A stretch of DNA of 64,000 nt, from positions 1 to 64,000 of the forward strand of contig MU401643.1 of assembly GCA_022579005.1 (NCBI GenBank), in the 5' to 3' direction. The notes below the pieces were generated by a model. It was not told the origin of the DNA. It ran no database searches and saw nothing but the letters and a program-made list of their open reading frames with translations. This stretch comes from Poronia punctata (taxonomy: Eukaryota; Ascomycota; Sordariomycetes; Xylariales; Xylariaceae). Every line of letters begins with the position of its first letter. Positions within the stretch are counted from its first letter, which is position 1. Below are positions 13,801-25,761 of the stretch, in pieces. Position numbers and translations under genes: made by a program.

Positions 13801-16800
13801 ATTATTATAATTAGTTAAAAAGTTAAAGTAATAAAAGTAGCTATATAAGTTAATTAAAAAGTATTAGTTGCTTATTATTATTTTTTTATTATTAGTTTAG
13901 CTTTATAGTTTATAAAATACCTTTTTTTATTAAATATATAAGCAAATATTTATTTTAATAATAGTAGCTTACTTATTATATATTTATATAAAATATAGTT
14001 TATAATATTAAGTATAAGTATTTAATCTCGCTTTTTTTTCGCTTTGTTTTAAAATACCTTTTTAGTAAATATATTATAAAGCTTTTTTACTACTTAAGCT
14101 TTAGCTTTATTAAGTTATTTTAATAAATCTTTTTTTAAAAAAGTATTTAAACGTTTTGCTTTTATTTACCTTACTACTGCTATAAATATAGTATATAAAG
14201 TTTTATATTTTTAACCCTTTTAATAAATTCTTTTTAGTTAATTTAAAAAAAAAGATTTTTTAAAAGGATTTTTAAGCCTTATTATTATAATTTAATATTG
14301 CAATTATATTTTTAATATATATAAGTATTGTAAATATATACTAATTGCTTTTTATAGCTTTATTATAAAGTAAAAATTTATAAAGTCTTTTACTTTTTTG
14401 AATTTATTTTAAAGGCTTTTACTAAGTATATTCTTTTTTATTTTTAGCTTTTTTATATTAAAAGTATTTAAGCTTTATTTATTTTTAAGTTATATATTAA
14501 AAGTATTAAAGTACTTTAAAGCATTATAAAAGTCTTTTTAATGCTTTAAAGCTTTTTTTTTTATTATTAAATATAGTTAAGCATTTAAAGTTATATTTTA
14601 ATACTTTATTATATTACTTTATAAGCCTAAACGCTTTAAAGCAGCCGTTTTTTATTTAAGCTGCTTATTAATATTAGCTTATAATGTTTTTTTAGTATAC
14701 TTAACTTTTATAATTTTTACTTTATACTTAATATATTTTTTTAAATACTACTAGCATATTGCTTTATTATTTAAGTTTTTAATTATATTATTTTTTTACT
14801 TAAAAAGCTTTAGCGTATTTTTAAAAGTTATAAGTTTTTATTACTAATATTATAAGTTTTTTAATAGCTTTATTTACTTTTATACTATATTTACTTTTAA
14901 CTTATAAGCTTATAAAAAGCTATTTAAGTTTTTAATTAGTTTAAGCGGACTTTTAATTTCTTTTCTTACTAATAGTATATTAAGCAATATTTTATAACTT
15001 AAAATATTTTTAGTTTTATTATTAAAAAGTTTATTAAAAAATAATATTAATATTAGTTTAATTTTAATAAACTTGTATTATACTATCTTTTAATTAATAT
15101 GCTTATAAGTTTTTTTTAAGTTATAAAACTATATTTTATTAAACTTTATGTTTTTAAATATAATTAGTTACTTTATTATAAATATTTAAATTTAGTATAA
15201 GTTAGTTACAATATATTATATTATATATTTTATATATACTTAAAATTTTATTTTAAATGCTTATTTTTAAGAACTTATAAAATCTTTTTACTTTAATAAA
15301 TAATATTTATATTTATATATTATTATTTTTAACTAGTTTAGTTTAAAGTTACTTATTAATACTTTTTTTACTTTTAGTATATATTGGCAAAAATAATATA
15401 TAAACTATATATAAAGCTTTTTAAGTAAGCTATAAAAATTATAAGCTTTTAAAAAGCTTTAGTTATATAATTATATTATTATTTAAACTATTTTTAGCTA
15501 TAGTTTAGTAAGTAAACATATTTTATTTATCATAGTAGTTAACTTGCATATAATTTATTATTTAGCTTGTTTACTTACTTTTACTAGTTTTTTAATATAT
15601 ATAAGTAAAGTTTTTATTATAATTCTTTTTTTTATACTACCTTTTATACTTAATTTTTTTTAATAGCAATAACTACTTTTTTATTATTATAAAAAAAAAA
15701 AAAGAAGTTTAAACTAGCGTTTTATTTACTTTTTAAAACTAGTAAGCTTTTTAAGTACTAATTTTAAGCTTTTTCTTTATAGTAAAAAAGCTTAAAGTAT
15801 TTTATTATATTTATTTTTTAAAACTAATATTTATATAGATTTATTATAGCTTTTTTTATAGTTAAACAAATTTTAATAAATCTTTAAAAATAGCTAGCTT
15901 ATATAATGCTTTAAAGTTTAATAAAATAATATTTTAGTTATATAAGTAATAGTATAACTATTATACTTAATATAAAGCGTTTTTTAAATTTTAATATTTT
16001 ATATTTTATTAGCTAAAGCTTATAAAGCTTTTAAACTTAAGTATTTTATTTTTAAATACTATAGTTTTTTTAAATTAGTTTATAGTTATAATTAATTTTT
16101 AAAAAGTTAATATTTTCTTTTTATAATAGCTATTATAATCTTTATAGCACTAAGCAAAATATTAAAAAATATTATAAAGTTTACAAAATAATTATTAAAA
16201 TAAAAAAATTAAAGCTTATATTTAAAAAAACTAAGTTATAATAATATATAAGCATTTTAAATATAATATTATATTTAATTAATTTATATTAAAGTAAGCA
16301 GTTAAAATTATAATATTAAATTTCTTTTTATTAAAATTAAGCTTTTAAAATAATATTAATATAAAAACTTTTAACTATATTTATATTTTTTAAAACTAAG
16401 TTTTTTATATAAAAGCTTATAATCTTATTTATTACTTTTTAATTAAATTTTTTTAATTATTAAAAAGCTTATAGTACTAAATAAAATGCTGCTTTTATTT
16501 ATAGCTTAAAAGCTTTTTTTATTTAATAAATTTAGTTTATTAACTAAATAAACTATTTTATAGTTATTTAGTACTATATTATTTATTAGTATATTTTAAA
16601 ATTAGCTAAGTATTATACATATAATAAAGTTTTTAGCTTTAATACTAAAGTTTACTAAATTAATTATTATATAAATTTAATTTTTAAGTAAATACTTGCT
16701 TTAGCTAAAAACTTTTTATTTATTTAATTTTTTGTTTTAAAGCTTATAAGTTTTAATAGTACTGCCTTTTTTTTTAATAAGTTTTTATTAAAGTTTATTT

Positions 16801-18121
16801 TACTTAGCTTATAAGTAGCGCTTTTTAGTTTTTTTAATATGCTTATTACTTATTTAAAAACTTTTAAAGCTTATAAATTTAATAATAATATACTAAAAGT
16901 AAGCATACTTATATAGTAACTATAAATAATTATTTTTTTTATTTTTAAAAAGAAATAAGCAAAACTTGTTTTTAAAAGCATTTTTAGCACTTAACTTTGC
17001 TTAAAGTACTTTTACTTTTTTAATATTATTTAAAACTACTATTATAAAAATAGCTAAAATACTAGCTTTTTTTAGTTTTTTAACTTTTAATTATATTTTT
17101 TAAAACTTTTAGCATATTTTATAAGTATTAAAATTAATTTACTAAAAGCTTAGCAATAAAAAAGTTATATTTTCTTTTAACCTTAGTTTAGTATAATTTA
17201 AGTACTTACTATAGTTAAAAAAAACTTTGCTGCTAATAGTTTTTTAATATTTACTATATTATAATTAAAAGCTTTATTATATACTGCTTATTATTATTTT
17301 TAATACTTGCTTAGCTTAATTAAGCTTTTTTATACTTTAATAAGTACTTAATAATATATTTTTTAAATAATTTATTAAAACTTAATATTATATAAAGCAA
17401 TAATTCTTTTAATTGCTAAATAAAGTTTTAAAGCGTATTATTATAGTTTTAGTTTTAAAGTACTTAAACTTAGCTTTTAAAGCAAATATTAAGTATTTTA
17501 TTAACTTAATTTTAAATAAAAGTTAAATAGGCTTAAAGCATAATAATTTATTTTATATGCTTACTATTTTTATTAATTACTATTTTATATATAGCTTAAA
17601 CTTTAGTATTATTTAGTTTTAAAGTTTTAAAAAAGTTAAGCTTTAAGTTATTTTAAAAATTATTAAAGTAGTATAGCTATACTTTATAGTATTTATATAG
17701 TTATTAGTAAATAATAACCTTTTTGCTTTTTTTAAGTAGGATTTTTATAAAGCTTTATTAAATTATAAGTTATTTTAAAAATATTTAAGTTTACTTTTTT
17801 TAAATGCTACGTTAATAATAAATAAACTTAAGCTTTTAATACTACTTTACTTAGCTATAAGCATTTTTAAAAGTAATATTTACGTTAATTTTATTTTTTA
17901 ATATTTTAAATATTTAAAAGCTTTTTAAGTTATATTAAAATGCTTATTTAAATAAAAAAGTATTAAAAAAGTTAAACATATTTAAAATAGTTTTAAATAA
18001 GTTAAAGTTTATATTAAATAGGTTATAAATAAAGGCTTAAAAATAAAGTTATAAGTAGTTAACTAGCTTTTAAGCTTTTAAAAGTAGCACTAGTTCTTTA
18101 TAAGCAAACTAAGCTTATAAC

Positions 18122-18389
18122 TTTAATAATAAGTTATAACAAACAAAGCAAATTAAAATAAATATAAAGTATTAAAAGTAAAACTATATGCTTAAAAATA
18201 TAATATAACTAACTAGGTTTAAAGTGCTTTATATATTTTTAATACCTTTTAAGTATAAGTATATATTATATAATAGCCTAAAATACGCGCAGCGTATCTT
18301 ACCTTATTAAAAATAAAGTCACTATATACCTGGTTACTTAAAGTACTTTTAATACCTTTAGATCTAGGTTATATGCTCTATTTGTTATA
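18122..18389. repeat. B copy 1 right LTR
   Basis: 268 bp, aligned with the LTRs of B2 and B3 (about 290 bp). It starts tttaataataag and ends tttgttata. It is shorter because about 22 bp near position 18210, present in the other copies, are missing here. It keeps more G+C than the LTRs at 48242 and 61090, for example acgcgcagcgtat. Confidence 0.85.
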
Positions 18390-18727
18390 ATTAGTAAAAC
18401 GCATATAATAAAAGCGTTAAAAAGTAAGTAGCTTATATATATAAGTTATTTAAAAAGTAAAAGGTTAAAAGAAGCTTATAATATAAGTAAAAAAAAGTTT
18501 ACTTTTTATACTTATAAAAAGCACTATATAATTAGCTAGTATAGCTAGTATAAAAATAAACAAAAACAAATAAATAATAAATATACTATTTTCTAATTAA
18601 GCTATAGTAATTAATAGTTAAAGTATTAATTTAAATTAAAAAGTTAGTACTTAGTAAAAAACACTTTTAATAATTAAAAAATATAAGTATATAAAAAAAA
18701 CTAGTATATATTTATAAAATACTTTAA
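18390..18727. other. A+T-rich DNA between B1 and repeat D
   Basis: No reading frame or recognisable repeat end. It probably belongs to the same unclassified element as repeat D, but the second D copy runs off the window before it could show this. Confidence 0.4.
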
Positions 18728-19592
18728 GTGCTAAGCATATATAAACTTAATTAAAAATACTAATAAAAGTATACTTAATTAAAATATAAGCACTATATAG
18801 TTAAGCAAAAAGAAATTAAAGTATTTAAAAGCTTTTTAAAAATAAAAGTATAAAGTTTATACTTAATAAAATATAAGGTATAAGCAAAAGATTTAATTAT
18901 AAAATAAGCAGTTAAATAAGGTATTAAGTATATATTTCCTTTAAAATGTTATAAAACCTTTAAATAAATATAACTATAAAAGCTAAAAGTGCTAGTTACT
19001 TTAAGCTACTTTTTTTTATATATATTTTACTTACTATACTAATAAAACGAATTAATTGGTTGCGCTTAGTTTATTGTATTTAAATATATTTTAAAAAGTA
19101 AGTTTTATTTTTATATATTTTGTTTTATTTTATAAAAGTTAAAAAAGCTTTGTTATAATATCTAAACTATTTAGTTTAAATAAAAAGTGTATAATAAATA
19201 AAAATTTACTTTAAAAACAACTAAGTAGTTATTACTAAAGTAAAAAAGCGTTTAGTATATATTAGCAAATTAAGCTATAATTAATCTAACATTAAAAAAT
19301 AAGCAAAGCTTATTTTAAAGAATATAATGTATATAGCGTATTAATTAAAAAACTAACTACGCGCTTTATAAATTATACTATAATTATTTTAAGTCTATTA
19401 ATAATAAGGTTATATATAATAACTAATAAAAAAAGTGCATATTTAATATAAAGCATGCGCGCTATATATTATTTATATAGCACTAAATAAAAATACTTTT
19501 AAATTATTTAATAATTATAACGTTAAAAATAAAGCTAAAAATATATATATATAATATTTAAAAAGTAAACAGCGCAAAGCACATTTTACTTA

Positions 19593-19608
19593 CTGCTTAA
19601 TTAAGCAG
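19593..19608. repeat. 16-bp perfect palindrome in D1
   Basis: ctgcttaattaagcag is its own reverse complement. The second D copy keeps the core at about 63229-63242. Confidence 0.7.
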
Positions 19609-19691
19609 CAAGGACAATTTACTTTATAGCTACTATAAATAAAGTGCAAGTTAAACTTCTTAACTAATATATAATTAAAATAAATATAAGT

Positions 19692-19718
19692 GTTGCTTAA
19701 CTATAAAAGTTAAACAAC
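19692..19718. repeat. Perfect 10-bp hairpin in D1
   Basis: gttgcttaac (19692-19701) and gttaagcaac (19709-19718) are exact reverse complements around a 7-base loop. In D2 the same hairpin is present with single-base decay (about 63119-63146). Confidence 0.75.
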
Positions 19719-19848
19719 GCGTACTTATAAACTAGTTATATATATATTAATTAATTTTATATGTTTAATATATATACTAGCTACGCTAATCTTAGTACTA
19801 TTTTCTACCTTTTACTTTTTTAAATATAGTTAACACAATTTATTAAAA

Positions 19849-21600
19849 GTTTTAAATAGCTAAGTTAAAAATACTATTAAAGAAAATTTGCTTTAAACGC
19901 TAGTTTTTTAGTATATATTGTTAGCAAGTTTTTAAGCATAAGAAAAAGCTTTATTTATGCTTAAAAGTATATATTTTAAAATATATTGCTTGTACTAGTT
20001 TTATATGCAATATAACTATAAACCATTCATTTTTTTAAGGTAGCTTTTAAGCAGTTTTATATTTTACTAAATTCTTCTTTACTAAAAGCTTTAAATAAAA
20101 CAAGGTTAGTTATAAGATTTATTTTATAAGCTATATTTTAAGGCTAAGAAGTAAAAGGCTTTAAAGTACTTTAAATTATTATATTAACGTTTTTATAAAC
20201 TTAGATTAGCAAAACTATATTATTAGCATGTACTAGGTTTTTATTAAATACGTTTTTTATATTATAAAAATAACTTATATTGTTAAAAAAATAAAAAGTA
20301 GATTTTAAATTAAAAATAGCTAAGTTTTTTAAAAGGTAAAGGTTACTTTTTTGCTATTAACAACTTTAAAACTAGCGTAAATAATAACTTATTTTAGTTA
20401 AAAAATTTCTTTTTGCTTTATATAAGCTTTTTATCAAGTTTAATTTTTTTATACTTACTTTTGCAATTTTATAGGCCTTAATTCTTTTTTAAGCTTAAGG
20501 TTATATTTTACTTTTTGCTTAATATAGTTAGCAATTTAATTATTTATTATAAAGTTTTTACTAGCATTTTTAAAAAACACGTACTAGTTACTAAGTAGAT
20601 TATAAAAGCTTTAATATATAAAACAAACCTTTTTAGTATTAAAAGTATTCTTTTAAGTTTTTTTTATTAATATAGTGTTGTTGTTATAAGTAGTGCTTTT
20701 ATTATAGTTATAAGTTAAAGACTTATTATAAGCTTTATAACCTTTTTCTTTGCTTGTTAAAAATAATATAAAAGCCTTGTTTTTTAATTTCTTTTTTTTG
20801 TTAATTATACTGTTTATAGTTTTAAAAAGGTTTAAATTAAGTATTAAGCTTTTAAAAAACAATAAATTTAATTTATACCTAGCTATTACTATAAAACAAG
20901 AAAATAAACTTGCTATAATTAAAATATTAGTTATATTGATTTAGTTAACTTATTATACTATTTAGTTAAAAAAACTATAAAGTAGTATAATATATTTTAT
21001 AAACTAATAATTTTTAAAAAGTATTAAACAAAGCTAAAATTAATAACTTTATAATCTAAGTAATTTACTTAATACGCTAGTACTTTTATTAATTTATAGG
21101 TATTTAATTTATATATATAAAGACCTTTTTAAAGTCTTTTATAATATATTATATTAACTAGCTATTTAAGTAAAAAAACCTTATTTAAAAAATTAATATA
21201 TTTTTATAAGTTAAAAAAGTAAGCTTTTACTTTAAACTTTTTATTTTAAGTATAAAATATTTTAAAAAACTTAAAGTAACTTTTAAATTTAATGCTATAA
21301 TAGTTAAATTGCTTTATATATTATATTTTAATAATAATAGTAAGTAAATAAAAATTTTATTTATTAAAACTTAATAATATTTTTAAAAAATAAAATTGTT
21401 TTATTATAATATATAAAAAAATTTACTTTTTTTATTATTAACCTTTTTATACTAAATAAGTTAAAAAAAACCCTTTTATAAAAAACCTTTTTTATAGTAA
21501 TTTTTATATTAGCTATATTCTTTTTACTATATAAGCATTATCCTAATTTTAGTCTTCTTATAACCTATTAGTTCTAATAGTTAGCCATAAGGAAAGTGAG
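19849..21600. other. A+T-rich block left of island 1
   Basis: RIP-like composition without a supportable gene. Two short overlapping open frames on opposite strands (20653-20862 minus, 20750-20944 plus) are Asn/Lys/Leu-rich and look like chance. Composition turns to normal at about 21580-21600, only some 60-80 bp before the first gene start. Confidence 0.6.
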
Positions 21601-21656
21601 TGAGTTTAGGCTCAAAATGGTAGACTAGAGGTTGAAGTCAAAATAAGACGACCGTC

Positions 21657-24600
21657 ATGGCACCCACAGGAGGAGGCAACCCTGTCATCGGAGCAGGTCG
21701 CGGTCGAGGTCAAAGCTCAAGCCAGGACCCGGGCCTGTGTCAGATATCGTTGATAAATTCTGCGACGCCGGGGTCCCAAGTTGCCGCCTCTAACTCTACG
21801 GTGAAGGCCTGGGTTGGACGGCGGCAGCCCTCATGGTTGGCCAACGCGACCGCAGTCCAGCCCTCGCCCCGTCCAGATCTCTTAAGACCACCCGCCGCCG
21901 CTTTACTCGCAGCTTCCGTTCCAATCGCACGTACACCACCGGCTCAAGTTCAAGATCAAGTCTCCGAACGCCAGCAGTTGCCACTAACGCCACCAAGGAC
22001 TTCTCTTTTCTCTGCTGCGCCGCCGTTGACCCTGGCCGATGCCGTGTCCCCCTCACCCGCTGAAACGGATGAGCCCAGTCTCCCCTTATCGATTCGCGCT
22101 GGTACTTCTACCACTAGAGACCCCCGCGCAGTCCATCAGGGCGCGACCACCCGCTCGGAGAATGCCAACTTTGTGTACGATGGCAATGCGAATATAAATA
22201 ATCCGATGCCGCCTAAGAGCCAGGTCCCCGTCACTGTATCCCTCGACGGTGCCGGGACCTCGCGCTCGAGTCCTGGCCAAACCCAGCCGGCAATCTCCCC
22301 CGCGGCGCTTTCCCCAATTATGGCGCGTGATACCAATCAGTGCTCGACTCCTGCGGGCCTTTCAAACACTGGTACCGTCCCGCGCGACTCCCCGCAGCGC
22401 CCACCACAGCAATGGTTCCAATCTATTGTGTCTAAGAGACGTTTAGCCGTGTACGTGGAATGACAGAGGCTTCTGCCCGGTGTCGATGATCTCGGCCTAT
22501 ATGCTTTGCTTGTAAAAACCTTTGGCTTATGTATTCGGTTTTACTTAGGAACCAATCTTTCGACGTCTTCGACCCTCGTGGGGCGCGAGGCGAATTAGGT
22601 TTGTACCTACAACAAGTAGGGGGGGAGCGAGGGTTGGAAGAGACAACCGAGCGACCACGCTTTACTCTATTGAAGCACGCCTGCCGCGATGGAGACTTCT
22701 TCTTCCTCGTCCTTCATCAGTTTTTTTGTGCGTGGACTGTCAATCAAGCCTCTGTCCACCGGTTGTGTGATGAGGGAAGCTTCGATGTTTCTCTTATTGA
22801 CGATGGCTTTCTCATTTTGGGGACGATACTAAAGGGCAACTCTAAGCTCAGCGAAAGGTTTCTATCCTGGTTTGCCCAGTTCCCCGTTGCCCACCTCGGG
22901 AGTCTACAGGCCAATGCCTTCCAACAGCGTACCTCGCGTCAGGTACTTGACTTTTTGGCCCGTTTGTCGCAACACTGGATAGCTGTCAGCCAAGCACACA
23001 CGAGATCAGGCTATCCTTTACTCGTATCCGAACTCTTCTCCACTTTTCGTCTTTTCTCCTCCGTCCTGCAGAGGCTCGCCTTCCGAACATCCCGGAAGAG
23101 CTTGGGTGTTGCCGATTTCCCCTTGGGCAAGCTATTCGATGACCTATTTCAAGCCGACCAGGACAAGCATTGGAACCCAGCGAATGGAACATTCAGTCGT
23201 CCGTTCGAGGGCAAGGAATATGATGATTACAATAACGCGTTGGCGCACCATTATAAATCACTTATAGTTCGCGTCCGTTACCCTGCTTCTGCCATGCCTT
23301 CGAGCCACAATAGCCCCGCTATATCTCATGTGTTGCCGATGATGCATGCTTCGGTCCCCGTATTCCCCGATCTGCCAAGCGACCATCTACATGCAAAAAG
23401 GGCGCATAACTTTGGACCAATATCCACCCCCATAGTTTCAACCAGGGCTGGGCCCGCTATGCAAACGGCCCGTTCAGCCTCGTCTACCAACTCTCTTACA
23501 AGTGCTCTACAGCACATCTCAGTCTCGACACTTCCTGCCTCACCAGCCTTCACGCCTCGACACTCATCAACGGCCTCTCCTGCCCTACAACGGGGCAGTT
23601 CGTCAACGACGGGCCAAGTAACCTCTCCATACCCGCCTCCCATGCACGTTTCGCAAAGTCACCTTGGCCCTTCCAACCCCCAGCCACCACCAGACACCCA
23701 ACATCGGTTATCATTCCTCCAACCACGAGAGCCCTCTCAGCCACAACGGCTTCAACAACACCCAGCTCATCAGCAACATTTTCCACAGCACCACCGACCA
23801 CCGTCACCAATGCCACTGGCCCAGATCGCTCATGGAAATGTTACCGGCCCTGTGGCCGCCGTCGATCCACAGGCTCTACAGCCTCAAACCATTCATTCTA
23901 TTCTACCTCAGCCGTACTCAACACCCCAGTACCTGCCTATTTTTCAAATCGGTAGTGCTCCCCTCAGGACTGTTATGTCCCTTAATGGGCTGCCGTCAAA
24001 CATGGCCGGCCTGGGCGGTTTGGTGGATTTGCCGCCCTCGCCAGAGTCGACCAACCCGGCCCGGCCCAGACACGTGAGCCCTCCCAATATTCCATCATCT
24101 CAGTCCGAAACAAGTACAACTACGACAAGGGATCGGTTAATCCCAGCCCCGGGCGTGAGGCTGAACCGGCAGGAGCATCCCGGTACCCCGTACGAGAGAT
24201 ATTCTGCGGCGGCGTCCCTTCACCAGGCTCACCTACGAAGTCCGAAACGTATTTTCAGGGGATTTGCTACGACTTCAGCTCCTGAAAGGCATTACCAGGC
24301 CATCAAAGGTTTCGCTCTTCATCCAACTCCTATCCCTCCGCAACCATTTTTGTACTGCTTCACGTTTGACCTCGACGATGCAGTTTTTGCGCAGCTTTCA
24401 TTTGATGAAAAGATTTTTGGCGAATCCGAACCTACCAACCGATTCCAGCATGGGTCTCTACGGCTTCGTGCGAGGTGCTGCTTTCATACCACTACCGCGT
24501 ACGGGGTACCCGAATCAGTATGGGTGACCTTGGAGACAGCATGGCCAGATCATATCTTCGTGACTATGAACAACAAGGTCATGACAATCAAACGGAAACA

Positions 24601-25354
24601 GCACCATTCCAAAGATCTTCCGGTGGAAGTAACTTCGTTTCTACAGCCAGGGACAAATACACTGTCGGTTTCCATACCTACACAGCACATACCAACCCGG
24701 CAGCGGACCCCTCATATTGCGGTTGAGATAGTAGAGGTGCTTGGGCATAGTGCCATATTGCAGATGGTGCGTGAGTCGGGGCACATACCGGCTAGAGAGA
24801 CCCGTGAAGTGATCCGATCACGGCTGGCCGGTGGCGCGCTGGGCCTGTTCGGAGACGAGAACGAGGTGGAAATGCCCATTGATGGTATCTCCATTGATCT
24901 TGCTGACCCATTTTCAGCCACGATTTTCAACGTGCCAGTCAGGGGCGCGCGCTGTTCGCATTTAGATTGCTTCGATCTCGAAAATTGGTTGAACTCGCGT
25001 CCACGCAAGAGGTCGACTTGCATCTGTGGCCGCAACAGAAACCTAGGCTGTGTCTGCCCCATGGAACCATCGTTGGTGGACAAGTGGAAATGTCCTATCT
25101 GCGACGGTGATGCGCGGCCTTACAGCCTTCGTGTCGATGATCTCCTTGTCGAGATACGTGTCCACTTGGAGAAGAACGACCAGCTGAAAACCAAGGCTAT
25201 CACTGTATACGCCAGCGGGTCCTGGAAGGCGAATGTGCTGGCCGATGACGACGATAGCGAAACAAATAGCGAAGGCCATGATCCGCCCATTATTCGCTCT
25301 TCCAGAATTACCACGCAGCTGGAAACTATCGAGGTTATCGACCTCGAAGAGTAG
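21657..25354 (+). CDS. SP-RING/MIZ-type zinc finger protein, putative E3 SUMO ligase
   Basis: Two exons, 21657-22450 and 22549-25354, are joined across a 98-bp intron (donor GTACGT, acceptor TTACTTAG). The join keeps frame and gives 1199 residues. Residues 1 to about 265 and about 510-830 are Pro/Ser/Thr/Gln-rich and look disordered. The C-terminal part (about 1050-1140) has an SP-RING finger: CSHLDC at 1067-1072, then FDLENWL, a loop with paired cysteines (1089, 1091, 1099, 1101), and WKCPIC (Cys1113, Cys1116). The Cys-x-His-x4-Cys ... Cys-x2-Cys layout and the PVRG lead-in are typical of PIAS/Siz fingers. Family members pass SUMO from the E2 to target proteins, mostly in the nucleus. A usual upstream cysteine of the finger is absent. 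The protein ends in an acidic patch and IEVIDLEE, which resembles a SUMO-interacting motif. The start is the first ATG of the long frame. It converges on the carboxypeptidase gene. Confidence 0.85.
22451..22548 (+). other. Intron of the SP-RING gene
   Basis: 98 bp, GTACGT...TTACTTAG. It contains the stop that would end the upstream frame at 22463. Removing it joins Ala264 through a split Val265 codon to Asn266. No strong branch-point consensus is seen, so transcript evidence would settle whether these are one gene or two. Confidence 0.75.
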
Positions 25355-25761
25355 ACCTTCACTGCCTCTATTGCGACACGTCGTGCAATCGATGTTTTTC
25401 CATATATGTTTTCAAGGCCTATGCTTTGTAATTTAAACCCCCCCCCCCCCCCCCCCCCAACCCAACCCCAATATTTTTACCAAGGGAGCATAGAGTAGGT
25501 GGGTGCGGGAATAAACCAAGGGGTTTTGACGGGACTCATGTCACAGTATTCCAAGGGACTCACTGCCACTGATCATTGTTATTATTGAGCATATCTAGCC
25601 CCATAGGCTCGGAGGCGAACAACGGTCTCTCTTAGAGGGGACATACGTAAACAGAGTCAATAAATTCGAACTAAATAAACTTGCTGGGGTAACACTTCAT
25701 TCCTGATTGCATGCAATACATGAAACAAGACAGGTAACCATGCGTACAAGGCCTTGTGAAC
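25355..25761. other. Convergent intergenic region with poly-C tract
   Basis: Holds the 3' flanks of the SP-RING gene (+) and the carboxypeptidase gene (-). It contains the C homopolymer at 25438-25458 and a possible AATAAA-like signal at about 25510 for the plus-strand gene. No open frame of interest. Confidence 0.6.
25438..25458. repeat. C21 homopolymer
   Basis: 21 consecutive C residues about 85 bp after the SP-RING stop codon, followed by CCCAACCCCA-type sequence. On the minus strand it is a G run able to form G-quadruplex-like structure. Its length may be inexact because homopolymers are error-prone in sequencing. Confidence 0.85.

Larger units (their letters stand above)
9436..18389. 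mobile_element. Retrotransposon B copy 1, main part
   Basis: Collinear with B copy 2 from 39503 to 48531. The match runs from the motif tttatataagcttataaat at the left to the 3' LTR at the right, with mainly C/T and G/A differences. The interior is RIP-decayed. The only longer open frames (such as 10619-10855 on the minus strand) are Leu/Ile-rich chance frames over a tandem repeat. Orientation is uncertain: a weak purine run next to the left LTR of the other copies, read on the minus strand, suggests minus. Family not determined. Confidence 0.88.
18728..19848. repeat. Repeat D, copy 1 (unclassified, inverted partner at 62992-64000)
   Basis: About 1.1 kb that matches the reverse complement of 62992-64000. 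Shared landmarks read ctaatcttag, ttttctaccttttactt and atataaacttaattaaa, with transitions and a few indels. Copy 1 carries about 33 bp near 18750 that are absent from copy 2. The outer end of D lies near 19848, where the match stops; the other end lies at or beyond 18728. It contains strong hairpins (see 19692-19718) and no coding frame. It could be part of a DNA transposon or of a larger retroelement; no family is recognised. Confidence 0.75.

Noticed and set aside
20653..20944. Overlapping short frames on both strands left of island 1
   Set aside because: Low complexity, no domain, and they shadow each other.
1..21600. Mitochondrial DNA or regional centromere as the source of the A+T-rich blocks
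   Set aside because: LTR pairs, target duplications and transition-only differences explain the composition. Centromere function cannot be judged from sequence alone.
23326..24077. Several frames of 80-140 residues inside the SP-RING gene in other frames
   Set aside because: Shadows of the long proline-rich coding exon; no domains or separate splice structure.
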